Shown: positions 5,651 through 11,374 of the stretch, piece by piece
Position numbering within the stretch: the first letter of the stretch is position 1
Layout of the letters: the number at the start of each line of letters is the position of its first letter
Assembly: GCA_005883295.1 (NCBI GenBank)
Contig: VAWV01000014.1
Span: 1-14,668 of the forward strand
Direction of reading: 5' to 3'
From: Actinomycetota bacterium
Lineage (GTDB): Bacteria; Actinomycetota; Thermoleophilia; Solirubrobacterales; Thermoleophilaceae
DNA: 14,668 nucleotides
Program-made: the position numbers and the translations under genes
The notes under the pieces: generated by a model
Told to the model about the DNA's origin: nothing
What the model saw: only the letters and a program-made list of their open reading frames with translations
Database searches by the model: none

Positions 5651-6294
5651 TCAAGCCTTATCTGTAGGCGCGAGGTTGCCAGGTTTATGGAACCCTGTCA
5701 AGCCCGGTCGGACGAACTGCAAGATCCCGTACACGAGCACTGCGGCCGCCGCGGCCACGTTGAGCGACCCCACGCGACCGCGCATCGGAATCGCGATCAG
5801 CTGGTCGCAGGCAGCCGCCACGCGGGGCCGGAGCCCGCGGCCCTCGGAGCCCAGGACCAGGACCACGCGGCCCCGGTAGTCCGGCTGGTCGTACGGCACG
5901 GCGCCGGCCACGGTCGAGGCTCCATAAACCCACGCCTCCTCCTGCTTGGCGTCCTCCAGGTAATCCGCGAGGTTGCGAACCCGCGCCACCGGCAGGTGCT
6001 CCACGGCACCGGCCGACGCGCGGCAGACCACCGGCGTGACCTGCGCAGGACGAGCGCGTCCTCGTCGCGCAGGAGCGATGGGGCGGCGGCGTACTCGAAC
6101 TCCGACACCTCGGCGCAGACCCCCTGGTGGTCCGGCGAACCGCACAGGGACTCGAGCTCGGCGTCATCCGCGCGGCGCGGACCGGCCTCCCTGAGCCACG
6201 GCTCGCGCGCAGCTCGGTCGCTCGCCCAGACCCGCGCGACGGTGCGCGGCCCGCGCAGCGCCTCGCGGACCGGATTGCGTCCGTAGACGATCAC
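5651..6294 (-). pseudogene. rlmB: 23S rRNA 2'-O-ribose (G2251) methyltransferase RlmB, internally deleted and frameshifted
   Basis: A SpoU/TrmH-type methyltransferase, which normally methylates G2251 in the 23S rRNA P loop. The GTG start (6294) overlaps the cysS stop by 4 bases (GTGA). The first 82-83 codons read the substrate-binding domain (IVYGRNPVREAL ... RDEDALVL). After about 6047 the protein continues in another frame: QVTPVVCRASAGAVEHL, motif 2 VLVLGSEGRGLRP, and motif 3 IPMRGRVGSLNVAAAAAVLVY, ending at 5651. Compared with the family, about 31-33 residues between these parts are missing, including the DPxNxGAxxR motif 1 needed for catalysis. The loss is about 100 bases. It could be a true recent mutation or an assembly error. 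The C-terminus runs about 15-20 residues past the usual end. Confidence 0.85.
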
Positions 6295-7661
6295 GCGCCC
6301 CGCACGAGGCGCGGGCCGTCCGGCGTGTCCCGCACCTGCCACCCGCGCGCCGCGAGCTCGTCGCGCCGCGCATCCGCGGTGGTGAAGTCGCGCTCCCGGC
6401 GGGCTGCCTCGCGCTCCTCGAGCAGTCGCAGCGCCGCCTCGTCGGGCGGGGCGTCCTCCTCCAGGAGGCTCTCCAGCCCGAGCACGTGGAGCATCTCGGG
6501 AAGGCGCCCCGGGCCGAAGCTCTCGCCGGCATCCAGGCGGGAGTGCGCCCGCGCGACCCACGGGAAGAGCTCGGCGAGCGCCGCGGGCGTGTTGAAGTCG
6601 TCGGCGAGCTCGTCGAAGAACCTGTCCGCGACCTGCGCGACCTCCGGCGCCTCCGCCCCGTTCCGGTCGAGCCGCCGAACGAGGTCCCGGATTCGCTCCA
6701 CGCGTGATCGCGCCTGGTCGAGCTCGGCCTCGTTGTAGGGCATCGGGCTGCGGTAATGGGCGCCCACGAAGTACATCTTCAGCACCTCGGGGCCCACCGC
6801 GTCGATCGCCTCGCTCAGCCCCGTGATGTTGCCGATCGACTTCGACATCTTCTCCCGGTCCAGCTGAAGCATCCCGTTGTGCATCCAGATCCGGGCCAGC
6901 GGGCGGCCGCGGCCCGCCTCCGTCTGGGCGATCTCGTTCTCGTGGTGCGGGAACACCAGGTCGGAGCCGCCTCCGTGGATCTCGAAGTCGAGCCCCAGGA
7001 TCGCCTCGGCCATCGCCGAGCACTCGATGTGCCAGCCCGGGCGCCCCTCGCCCCACGGGGCCGGCCACCAGGTGTCCTCGTCCGGCTTGCGCGCCTTCCA
7101 CAGCGCGAAGTCGTGCGGGCTCTCCTTGACGGCGGCGCTACGGGGAACGTCGTCCTCTCCCTGGTCCATTTCCTCAAGCGCGCGGTTCGAGAGCTTGCCG
7201 TACCCGGGGAAGCTGGCCACGCGGAAGTACACGTCGCCCCCGGTCGCGTAGGCGTGCCCGCGGTCGATCAGGGCCTGGATCAGGTCGACGATCTGGCCGA
7301 TTGTCTCGCTCGCCTTCGGTTCGCTGTCGGGCCGCCCGAGGCCGAGCCGGGCGGTGTCCTCCTCGTAGCGGCGGGTCATCTCCTGGGCCAGCTCCTCGCT
7401 CGGCTTGCCCGCCTTCCGGGCGGCCGCGTAGATCTTGTCGTTCACGTCGGTGACGTTGACCACGAACGTCGCCTCGTAGCCCTCGTGCTCGAGGTAGCGC
7501 TTGAGAAGCGAGAAGACGACGTAGGGGCGCGCGTTCCCGACGTGCAGCGGCCCGTACACGGTCGGGCCGCAGGCGTAGATGGCAACCCGCGCGTCGTCGC
7601 GCGGCTCGAGCTCGCGCAGGCCGCCGCTCAGGGTGTCGCGAATCCGGATGGTGCGGGGCAT
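6291..7661 (-). CDS. cysS: Cysteinyl-tRNA synthetase
   Basis: A 456-residue class I aminoacyl-tRNA synthetase that charges tRNA-Cys in the cytoplasm. The ATP-binding HIGH-type motif is PLHVGNARPY (38-47). The zinc ligands are visible as Cys31 (ACGPTVYG), Cys214 (WHIECSAMAE) and His239 (FPHHENE). The second signature KMSKSIGN is at 271-278. The anticodon-binding helical tail (DALR region, about 320-430) and a short C-terminal domain follow, and the length is normal for bacterial CysS. The ATG at 7661 is 2 bases after the ispF stop, and the TGA overlaps the rlmB start by 4 bases, so it is translated within the operon. The cysS-rlmB pairing is conserved in Bacillus and Mycobacterium. No key residue is missing. 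Confidence 0.98.
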   Translation of the reverse strand: MPRTIRIRDTLSGGLRELEPRDDARVAIYACGPTVYGPLHVGNARPYVVFSLLKRYLEHEGYEATFVVNVTDVNDKIYAAARKAGKPSEELAQEMTRRYEEDTARLGLGRPDSEPKASETIGQIVDLIQALIDRGHAYATGGDVYFRVASFPGYGKLSNRALEEMDQGEDDVPRSAAVKESPHDFALWKARKPDEDTWWPAPWGEGRPGWHIECSAMAEAILGLDFEIHGGGSDLVFPHHENEIAQTEAGRGRPLARIWMHNGMLQLDREKMSKSIGNITGLSEAIDAVGPEVLKMYFVGAHYRSPMPYNEAELDQARSRVERIRDLVRRLDRNGAEAPEVAQVADRFFDELADDFNTPAALAELFPWVARAHSRLDAGESFGPGRLPEMLHVLGLESLLEEDAPPDEAALRLLEEREAARRERDFTTADARRDELAARGWQVRDTPDGPRLVRGA

Positions 7662-7663
7662 TC

Positions 7664-8149
7664 CTAACCCATACGGTCGAGCGTCGCCACCGCGAGGGCG
7701 GCCATCCCCTCGCCGCGACCGATCGCGCCCATCCCCTCGTTCGTCGAGAACTTGACGTTGAGCTCGCGCGCTCCGATTCCGACGGCCTCGGCGAGGCTGA
7801 TCCGCATGTCGTCGCGGTGCGGGTCGAGCCGGGGCGCCTCGCAGATCACCGTGGCGTCGACGTGCACCACTCGCCAGCCATGCTCGTTCAGGAACCCGTT
7901 GACCTGCCCCAGCAGGTCGATGCTGTCGGCTCCGGCGTAGCGCTCGTCGGTGTCCGGGAAGTGCTGTCCGATGTCGCCCAGGCCGGCGGCCCCCAGCAGC
8001 GCGTCGATGACCGCGTGCGCCAGAACGTCCCCGTCGGAGTGACCCAGGAGGCCGCGGCCGGCGTTCTCGATCACCACTCCCCCGAGGATCAGGGGGCGCC
8101 CCTCCACCAGACGATGCGAGTCGTATCCGATCCCCGAGCGCTCGCTCAA
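7664..8149 (-). CDS. ispF: 2-C-methyl-D-erythritol 2,4-cyclodiphosphate synthase
   Basis: A 161-residue enzyme of the MEP isoprenoid pathway. It cyclises CDP-methylerythritol 2-phosphate to MEcPP with release of CMP, and works as a homotrimer. The metal ligands Asp10 and His12 lie in GIGYDSHRLVEG and His45 in SDGDVLAHAVIDALLGA (38-54). The family stretches GDIGQHFPDTD (58-68) and NVKFSTNEGMGAIGRGEG (131-148) are intact. The TTG at 8149 is chosen because it forms a 4-base TTGA overlap with the stop of the preceding phosphatase gene and yields the usual N-terminus. The next gene, cysS, starts 2 bases after its stop. It is separated from ispD by the PHP gene, although ispD and ispF are directly adjacent in many bacteria. 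Confidence 0.97.
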   Translation of the reverse strand: MSERSGIGYDSHRLVEGRPLILGGVVIENAGRGLLGHSDGDVLAHAVIDALLGAAGLGDIGQHFPDTDERYAGADSIDLLGQVNGFLNEHGWRVVHVDATVICEAPRLDPHRDDMRISLAEAVGIGARELNVKFSTNEGMGAIGRGEGMAALAVATLDRMG

Positions 8150-8973
8150 CCGAGCGGCTCCATGCGGCGCTCGCGACGGTCGAACGTCGCCAGCTCGCTC
8201 ACGCCCATCGAGCCCAGGAGCTCGATCGCCTCGTCGTAGCGGTGCCCCAGGTCGTTCGGCCCGTGGGCGTCCGACGAGAGCGCGACCGGCCGGCCGGCCT
8301 CGAGGCACATCTCGAGGAAGGCGGGCGCCGGATAGATCTCGCCGACGGGCTTTCGGAGGCCGGCCGTCGACACCTCGATCGCCACGTCGGAGTCGGCGAT
8401 CCCGTCCATGGCGAGATCGTAGAAGCGGCGCAGGTCGCCGCCGGGCGGCGGCGACTCCCTCCCCCAGATCTTCACGAGGTCGGGATGGGCGAGCACTTCG
8501 AACATCCCGGTCCGCGCGGCCTCCCCGAGGGTCTCGAAGTAGCGCCGCCACACCTTCTCGGGATCCGCGGAGCGCCACACGTCCCACTCGCCGCGCATGT
8601 CCACGGCCCGGTCGAGCAGGAAGTGGACCGACCCGATCACGTAGTCCCAGTCGCGCCCGTCGAGGAGGTTGGCCACGCGGTCTTCGCGGCCGGGCACGAA
8701 GTCGGCCTCGATCCCCAGGCGCAGGTCCGTCTCCCTGCGCACGAACGCGCAGTACTCGTCGAGGTCGTCCGTCGCGTTCTCGACCCAGAACGGGTGCTGC
8801 CACACCGACAGCGCCTGGTGGAACCGGTAGACGTGCTCGGACACGCCGAGGTACCCGATGCCGCGCTCCTGCGCGATCTCGAGGTAGCGCTCCGCGTTGG
8901 AGGCGGTGAAGTGGTCGGCGGCCGTGTTCTCGAGCTCGTCGCCGCGCAGGTGGACGTGCAGGTCGGTCAGCAC
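8146..8973 (-). CDS. PHP-domain phosphatase (HisK-type histidinol-phosphatase-like)
   Basis: A 275-residue PHP-family metal-dependent phosphoesterase. The trinuclear metal site is complete by eye: His6 and His8 (DLHVHLRGDE), the SEH at 45-47, Glu89 (GIEADF), His117 (GSVHFL), His163 (LAHPDL), and Asp235/His237 (SSDAHGP). The overall pattern (GIEADFVPG, GSVHFL, EVLAHPD, SSDAH) matches histidinol-phosphatase of the HisJ/HisK type, the last phosphatase step of histidine synthesis. The GTG at 8973 overlaps the end of ispD by 7 bases, and its own stop overlaps the ispF start by 4. No his gene is nearby, and it sits between two MEP-pathway genes, so another phosphate ester may be the real substrate. 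The family is secure but the substrate is not. Confidence 0.9.
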   Translation of the reverse strand: MLTDLHVHLRGDELENTAADHFTASNAERYLEIAQERGIGYLGVSEHVYRFHQALSVWQHPFWVENATDDLDEYCAFVRRETDLRLGIEADFVPGREDRVANLLDGRDWDYVIGSVHFLLDRAVDMRGEWDVWRSADPEKVWRRYFETLGEAARTGMFEVLAHPDLVKIWGRESPPPGGDLRRFYDLAMDGIADSDVAIEVSTAGLRKPVGEIYPAPAFLEMCLEAGRPVALSSDAHGPNDLGHRYDEAIELLGSMGVSELATFDRRERRMEPLG

Positions 8974-9593
8974 AGCAGGAGCTCCGCGAACCGGAGGTCG
9001 ACCGCGCTCGTGACCTTGATGTTCTCCGGGGGCGCCTCCACCACCCGGACCGAGCCGCCCGCCGCCTCGACCAGCGCCGCGTCGTCGGTCGCGGAGGTCA
9101 GGTCGCCGCCGTCCAGGGCCCTCCGCAGCACGTCGGCGACGAAGGCCTGGGGCGTCTGGATCGCCCACAGGCGCGAGCGGTCGAGCGTCCGCACCACCCG
9201 CATGTCGTCGCCGGCCTCCTTGATCGTGTCGCTCGCGCGGGCGGCGGCGACCGCGCCGTCGAAGCCCTCGCCGAGGGCGGCGATGCAGGCCTCCACGAGC
9301 TCGCGCGTGACCAGCGGCCGGGCGGCGTCGTGCACGACCGCGACCGTAGCCTCCGGAGCCGCGGCGAGGGCGAGCCACACGGACTCCGACCGCGAGGCGC
9401 CGCCCGTGACCCGGTCCGGCCCTGTCTCGTAGCCCGGCGGGACGGCCACCACCACGCGGTCGCAGACGGACTCGAGCACCTCGAGCGACCAGTCGATCAG
9501 CGGCCGTCCGGCGCATGCGGTGAACGCCTTGGGCACATTCTGCCCAAGTCGCTCACCACGGCCGGCGGCGGGAACGATCCCGACGACCGCCAA
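8967..9593 (-). CDS. ispD: 2-C-methyl-D-erythritol 4-phosphate cytidylyltransferase
   Basis: A 208-residue enzyme of the MEP pathway that joins CTP and methylerythritol 4-phosphate to give CDP-methylerythritol. The nucleotide-binding loop PAAGRGERLGQNVPKAF (8-24) holds the conserved Arg and Lys. VHDAARPLV (87-95), TDDAALVEAAG (169-179) and the metal/substrate stretch NIKVTSAVDL (191-200) complete the family pattern. It is slightly shorter than the usual 220-230 residues but nothing essential is missing. The start is TTG (9593), supported by GGAAGA just upstream and by the N-terminus AVVGIVPAAG. It begins 13 bases after carD and overlaps the PHP gene by 7 bases. carD-ispD-ispF adjacency is known from Mycobacterium. 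Confidence 0.96.
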   Translation of the reverse strand: MAVVGIVPAAGRGERLGQNVPKAFTACAGRPLIDWSLEVLESVCDRVVVAVPPGYETGPDRVTGGASRSESVWLALAAAPEATVAVVHDAARPLVTRELVEACIAALGEGFDGAVAAARASDTIKEAGDDMRVVRTLDRSRLWAIQTPQAFVADVLRRALDGGDLTSATDDAALVEAAGGSVRVVEAPPENIKVTSAVDLRFAELLLC

Positions 9594-9606
9594 TCTTCCG
9601 CCGGCG

Positions 9607-10185
9607 CTAGCCCGCTGCCGCGGGCGCCCCGTTGCGCTCGGCGTGGGCGTCGGCGATGAGGCTGTCGAGGTGGTCCTCGGCCTCGCCTTCCTCCATGTCG
9701 AGCGCGTACATCAGCTCAGAAGCGAGGATCTTCTTCGCGCGCGTGTACATCTGCTTCTCGCCGGTCGAGAGGCCCTTGTCGGACTCCCGGATCGCGAGGT
9801 TCCGGACGACTTCCGCGAGCTCGTAGACGTCACCGGTCTTGATCTTGTCGCGGTTGTGCTTGAACCGCCGATTCCAGTTCTTCGGCATCGAGCTCACGTC
9901 GTCTCGCAGAACGGACAGGACCTTCTGCACGGCTTCGTCGTCGATTACGCGCCGGAGGCCCGCCCTGCCCGCGTTCTCGTACGGAACCATCACGGTCATG
10001 TCGTTGTGGAGGATCTTGATGGTCAGGTACTCGCGCTTCTCGCCGAGGACCCCCTTCATCTCCTTCTTGAGGATCTTCCCCGCCCCGTGGTGGGGGTAGA
10101 CGACGTGATCGCCTATGTCGTATTCCTCGTGAGGCGTCTCACGCTCGAAGACCTCGATTGTCTGCTCCCACTCTGCTTCGGAAAT
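9607..10185 (-). CDS. carD: CarD-family RNA polymerase-binding regulator, apparently starting at ATT
   Basis: A CarD/CdnL-type global regulator that binds the RNA polymerase beta subunit and stabilises open promoter complexes, notably at rRNA promoters. The N-terminal RNAP-interaction domain includes GDHVVYPHHGAGKI (25-38) and REYLTIKILHNDMTVMVP. The C-terminal helical DNA-binding part contains PKNWNRRFKHNRDKI with the conserved Trp (about 104) and LSTGEKQMYTRAKKILASEL. The first ATG (10059) would cut away the conserved GDHVVYP strand, and no ATG, GTG or TTG is found in frame upstream before well inside disA. A strong GAGGGGAG (10192-10199) lies 6 bases before ATT (10185), giving 192 residues (SEAEWEQTIEVFERE...). 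A CTG at 10215 overlapping the disA stop (CTGA) is the alternative. The family call is secure; the start is inferred. Confidence 0.9.
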   Translation of the reverse strand: MSEAEWEQTIEVFERETPHEEYDIGDHVVYPHHGAGKILKKEMKGVLGEKREYLTIKILHNDMTVMVPYENAGRAGLRRVIDDEAVQKVLSVLRDDVSSMPKNWNRRFKHNRDKIKTGDVYELAEVVRNLAIRESDKGLSTGEKQMYTRAKKILASELMYALDMEEGEAEDHLDSLIADAHAERNGAPAAAG

Positions 10186-10191
10186 GGTTTG

Positions 10192-10199
10192 CTCCCCTC
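10192..10199 (-). promoter_or_regulatory. Ribosome binding site of carD
   Basis: GAGGGGAG on the minus strand, 6 bases before the ATT codon at 10185 and 13-20 bases after the disA stop. It is one of the strongest Shine-Dalgarno matches in the window, and it decides the carD start in the absence of any standard start codon. Confidence 0.65.
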
Positions 10200-10211
10200 T
10201 TTCTACTTGGG

Positions 10212-11321
10212 TCAGGTTTGCAGATAGCGGTCCACGAGGTTGATCTCCTGCAGGCGGCGAAGCCCCTCGCGGATGTCCTTCGCCCGCATATCTCCCACTC
10301 CCTCCACTGCTTCGAGCTCCCCGTCGGTCCCCGCAAGGATCTCGTCGAGCCCCCCGAACTCACGCACGATCGCATGGATCACGAGCTTCGGCAGCCGCGG
10401 CACGCGCCCCAGGATCCGGTACCCGCGCGGGGAGACCGGATGATCGAGCGTGTTGAGCTTCCTGTCGTAGCCCAGCAGCTCCGCCAGGCGCCCGAAGTCA
10501 AGCAGGTCCTCGTGCGGTAGTCGCGCGAGCTGGTCCAGCACCATCGCGAACCCCTCCTCCGAGGGGTCGGCGAGGTAGTCGTGGACGAGCGCGGCCTTGT
10601 CGCCCGCGGCGCCGACCATGGTCTCCTCGAGCTGCATCTCGATCAGGCGTCCCTCCGTGCCCAGCTCGACGATGTACCGCTCGATCTCCACCGCCATGCG
10701 GGTGACCAGCTCGGCCCGCTGAAGAACGGTCAGGACGTCGTGGAGGGTGACACCGCCCTCGAACTCCAGGGCCGTGAGCCGGGTCGAGACCTGCTCGAGC
10801 CGGGTCCGGTACTTGTCGAGGGTCGCCAGCGCCGGGTTGGCCTTGGCCAGGACCACCGGGATCTCCTCGAGCACGTACTTCCCGCCCTCGATGTAGAGCG
10901 AGACCACGTCCCGCCGCTGGGAGACGGCGATCACGAGCGCCCCGGTCTGCTTGGAGACCCTCTCCGCGGTCCGGTGCCGGGTGCCGGTCTCGAGCGACAG
11001 GATCGTGGGATCCGGCATCAGCTGGACGTTCGCCCAGCCGATCTTGGTGGCGTTCTCCGAGAGCACGATCGCGCCGTCCATCTTGGCCATCTGGTAGAGC
11101 AGCGCGGGCGTGTAGTCCACGTCGATCTTGATCCCGCCCGAGTACAGGAACGAGAGGTCGTCGTTGCTCCCGATGACGATCAGCGCACCCGTCCGGGCGT
11201 GCAGGATGTGATCGATGCCCTCTCTTAAGGCGGACCCCGGCGCCACCATCTCGAGCGCCTTGACGAGCCGGGGCTCTTGGCGGTGCTCCAGGTCGGCGAC
11301 CTCGTCCCCGGCGTGCTGCAT
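10212..11321 (-). CDS. disA: DNA integrity scanning protein, diadenylate cyclase DisA
   Basis: A 369-residue DisA that makes cyclic di-AMP from two ATP and scans DNA for branched structures as an octamer. The N-terminal diadenylate cyclase domain (about 15-150) has MDGAIVL with the DGA motif (82-84) and TRHRTAERV with RHR (115-117). A helical linker (about 160-300) leads to the C-terminal helix-hairpin-helix DNA-binding domain (about 305-355: LPKLVIHAIVREFGGLDEI, VEGVGDMRAKDI). The length is close to that of Bacillus and Mycobacterium DisA. Two ATGs compete, 11330 and 11321; I chose 11321 because a TAGAAT -10 ends 7 bases before it, fitting a leaderless transcript, and no ribosome binding site precedes either. 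It is the first gene of the operon leading into carD. radA, its usual upstream neighbour, is absent here. Confidence 0.96.
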   Translation of the reverse strand: MQHAGDEVADLEHRQEPRLVKALEMVAPGSALREGIDHILHARTGALIVIGSNDDLSFLYSGGIKIDVDYTPALLYQMAKMDGAIVLSENATKIGWANVQLMPDPTILSLETGTRHRTAERVSKQTGALVIAVSQRRDVVSLYIEGGKYVLEEIPVVLAKANPALATLDKYRTRLEQVSTRLTALEFEGGVTLHDVLTVLQRAELVTRMAVEIERYIVELGTEGRLIEMQLEETMVGAAGDKAALVHDYLADPSEEGFAMVLDQLARLPHEDLLDFGRLAELLGYDRKLNTLDHPVSPRGYRILGRVPRLPKLVIHAIVREFGGLDEILAGTDGELEAVEGVGDMRAKDIREGLRRLQEINLVDRYLQT

Positions 11322-11328
11322 TGGGCCC

Positions 11329-11334
11329 ATTCTA
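11329..11334 (-). promoter_or_regulatory. Candidate -10 element (TAGAAT) for the disA operon
   Basis: TAGAAT on the minus strand ends 7 bases before ATG 11321, so the transcript would start at the start codon. A sequence 17 bases upstream (CCGGAA) is not a good sigma-70 -35. If it is real, this promoter drives disA-carD-ispD-PHP-ispF-cysS-rlmB as a leaderless operon mRNA. Confidence 0.5.
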
Positions 11335-11355
11335 CCGGGAAACGGACCCCTTTCC

Positions 11356-11371
11356 GGGCCGCGAGCGGCCC
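11356..11371. terminator. Hairpin between the secreted-protein gene and disA
   Basis: GGGCCG (11356-11361) and CGGCCC (11366-11371) form a perfect 6-pair stem with a 4-base loop (CGAG). It lies 4 bases past the stop of the secreted-protein gene and just upstream of the putative disA promoter. No T tract follows, as is common for hairpins in high-GC actinobacteria. Confidence 0.4.
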
Positions 11372-11374
11372 CGT

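Noticed and set aside
6295..7101. N-terminal extension of the rlmB frame into cysS
   Set aside because: The frame stays open by chance; the GTG at 6294 with its 4-base overlap and the IVYGRNPVREAL start fit the family.
8242..9432. 396-residue plus-strand open frame across the PHP and ispD genes
   Set aside because: It is antisense to two genes with complete catalytic motifs and has a low-complexity composition.
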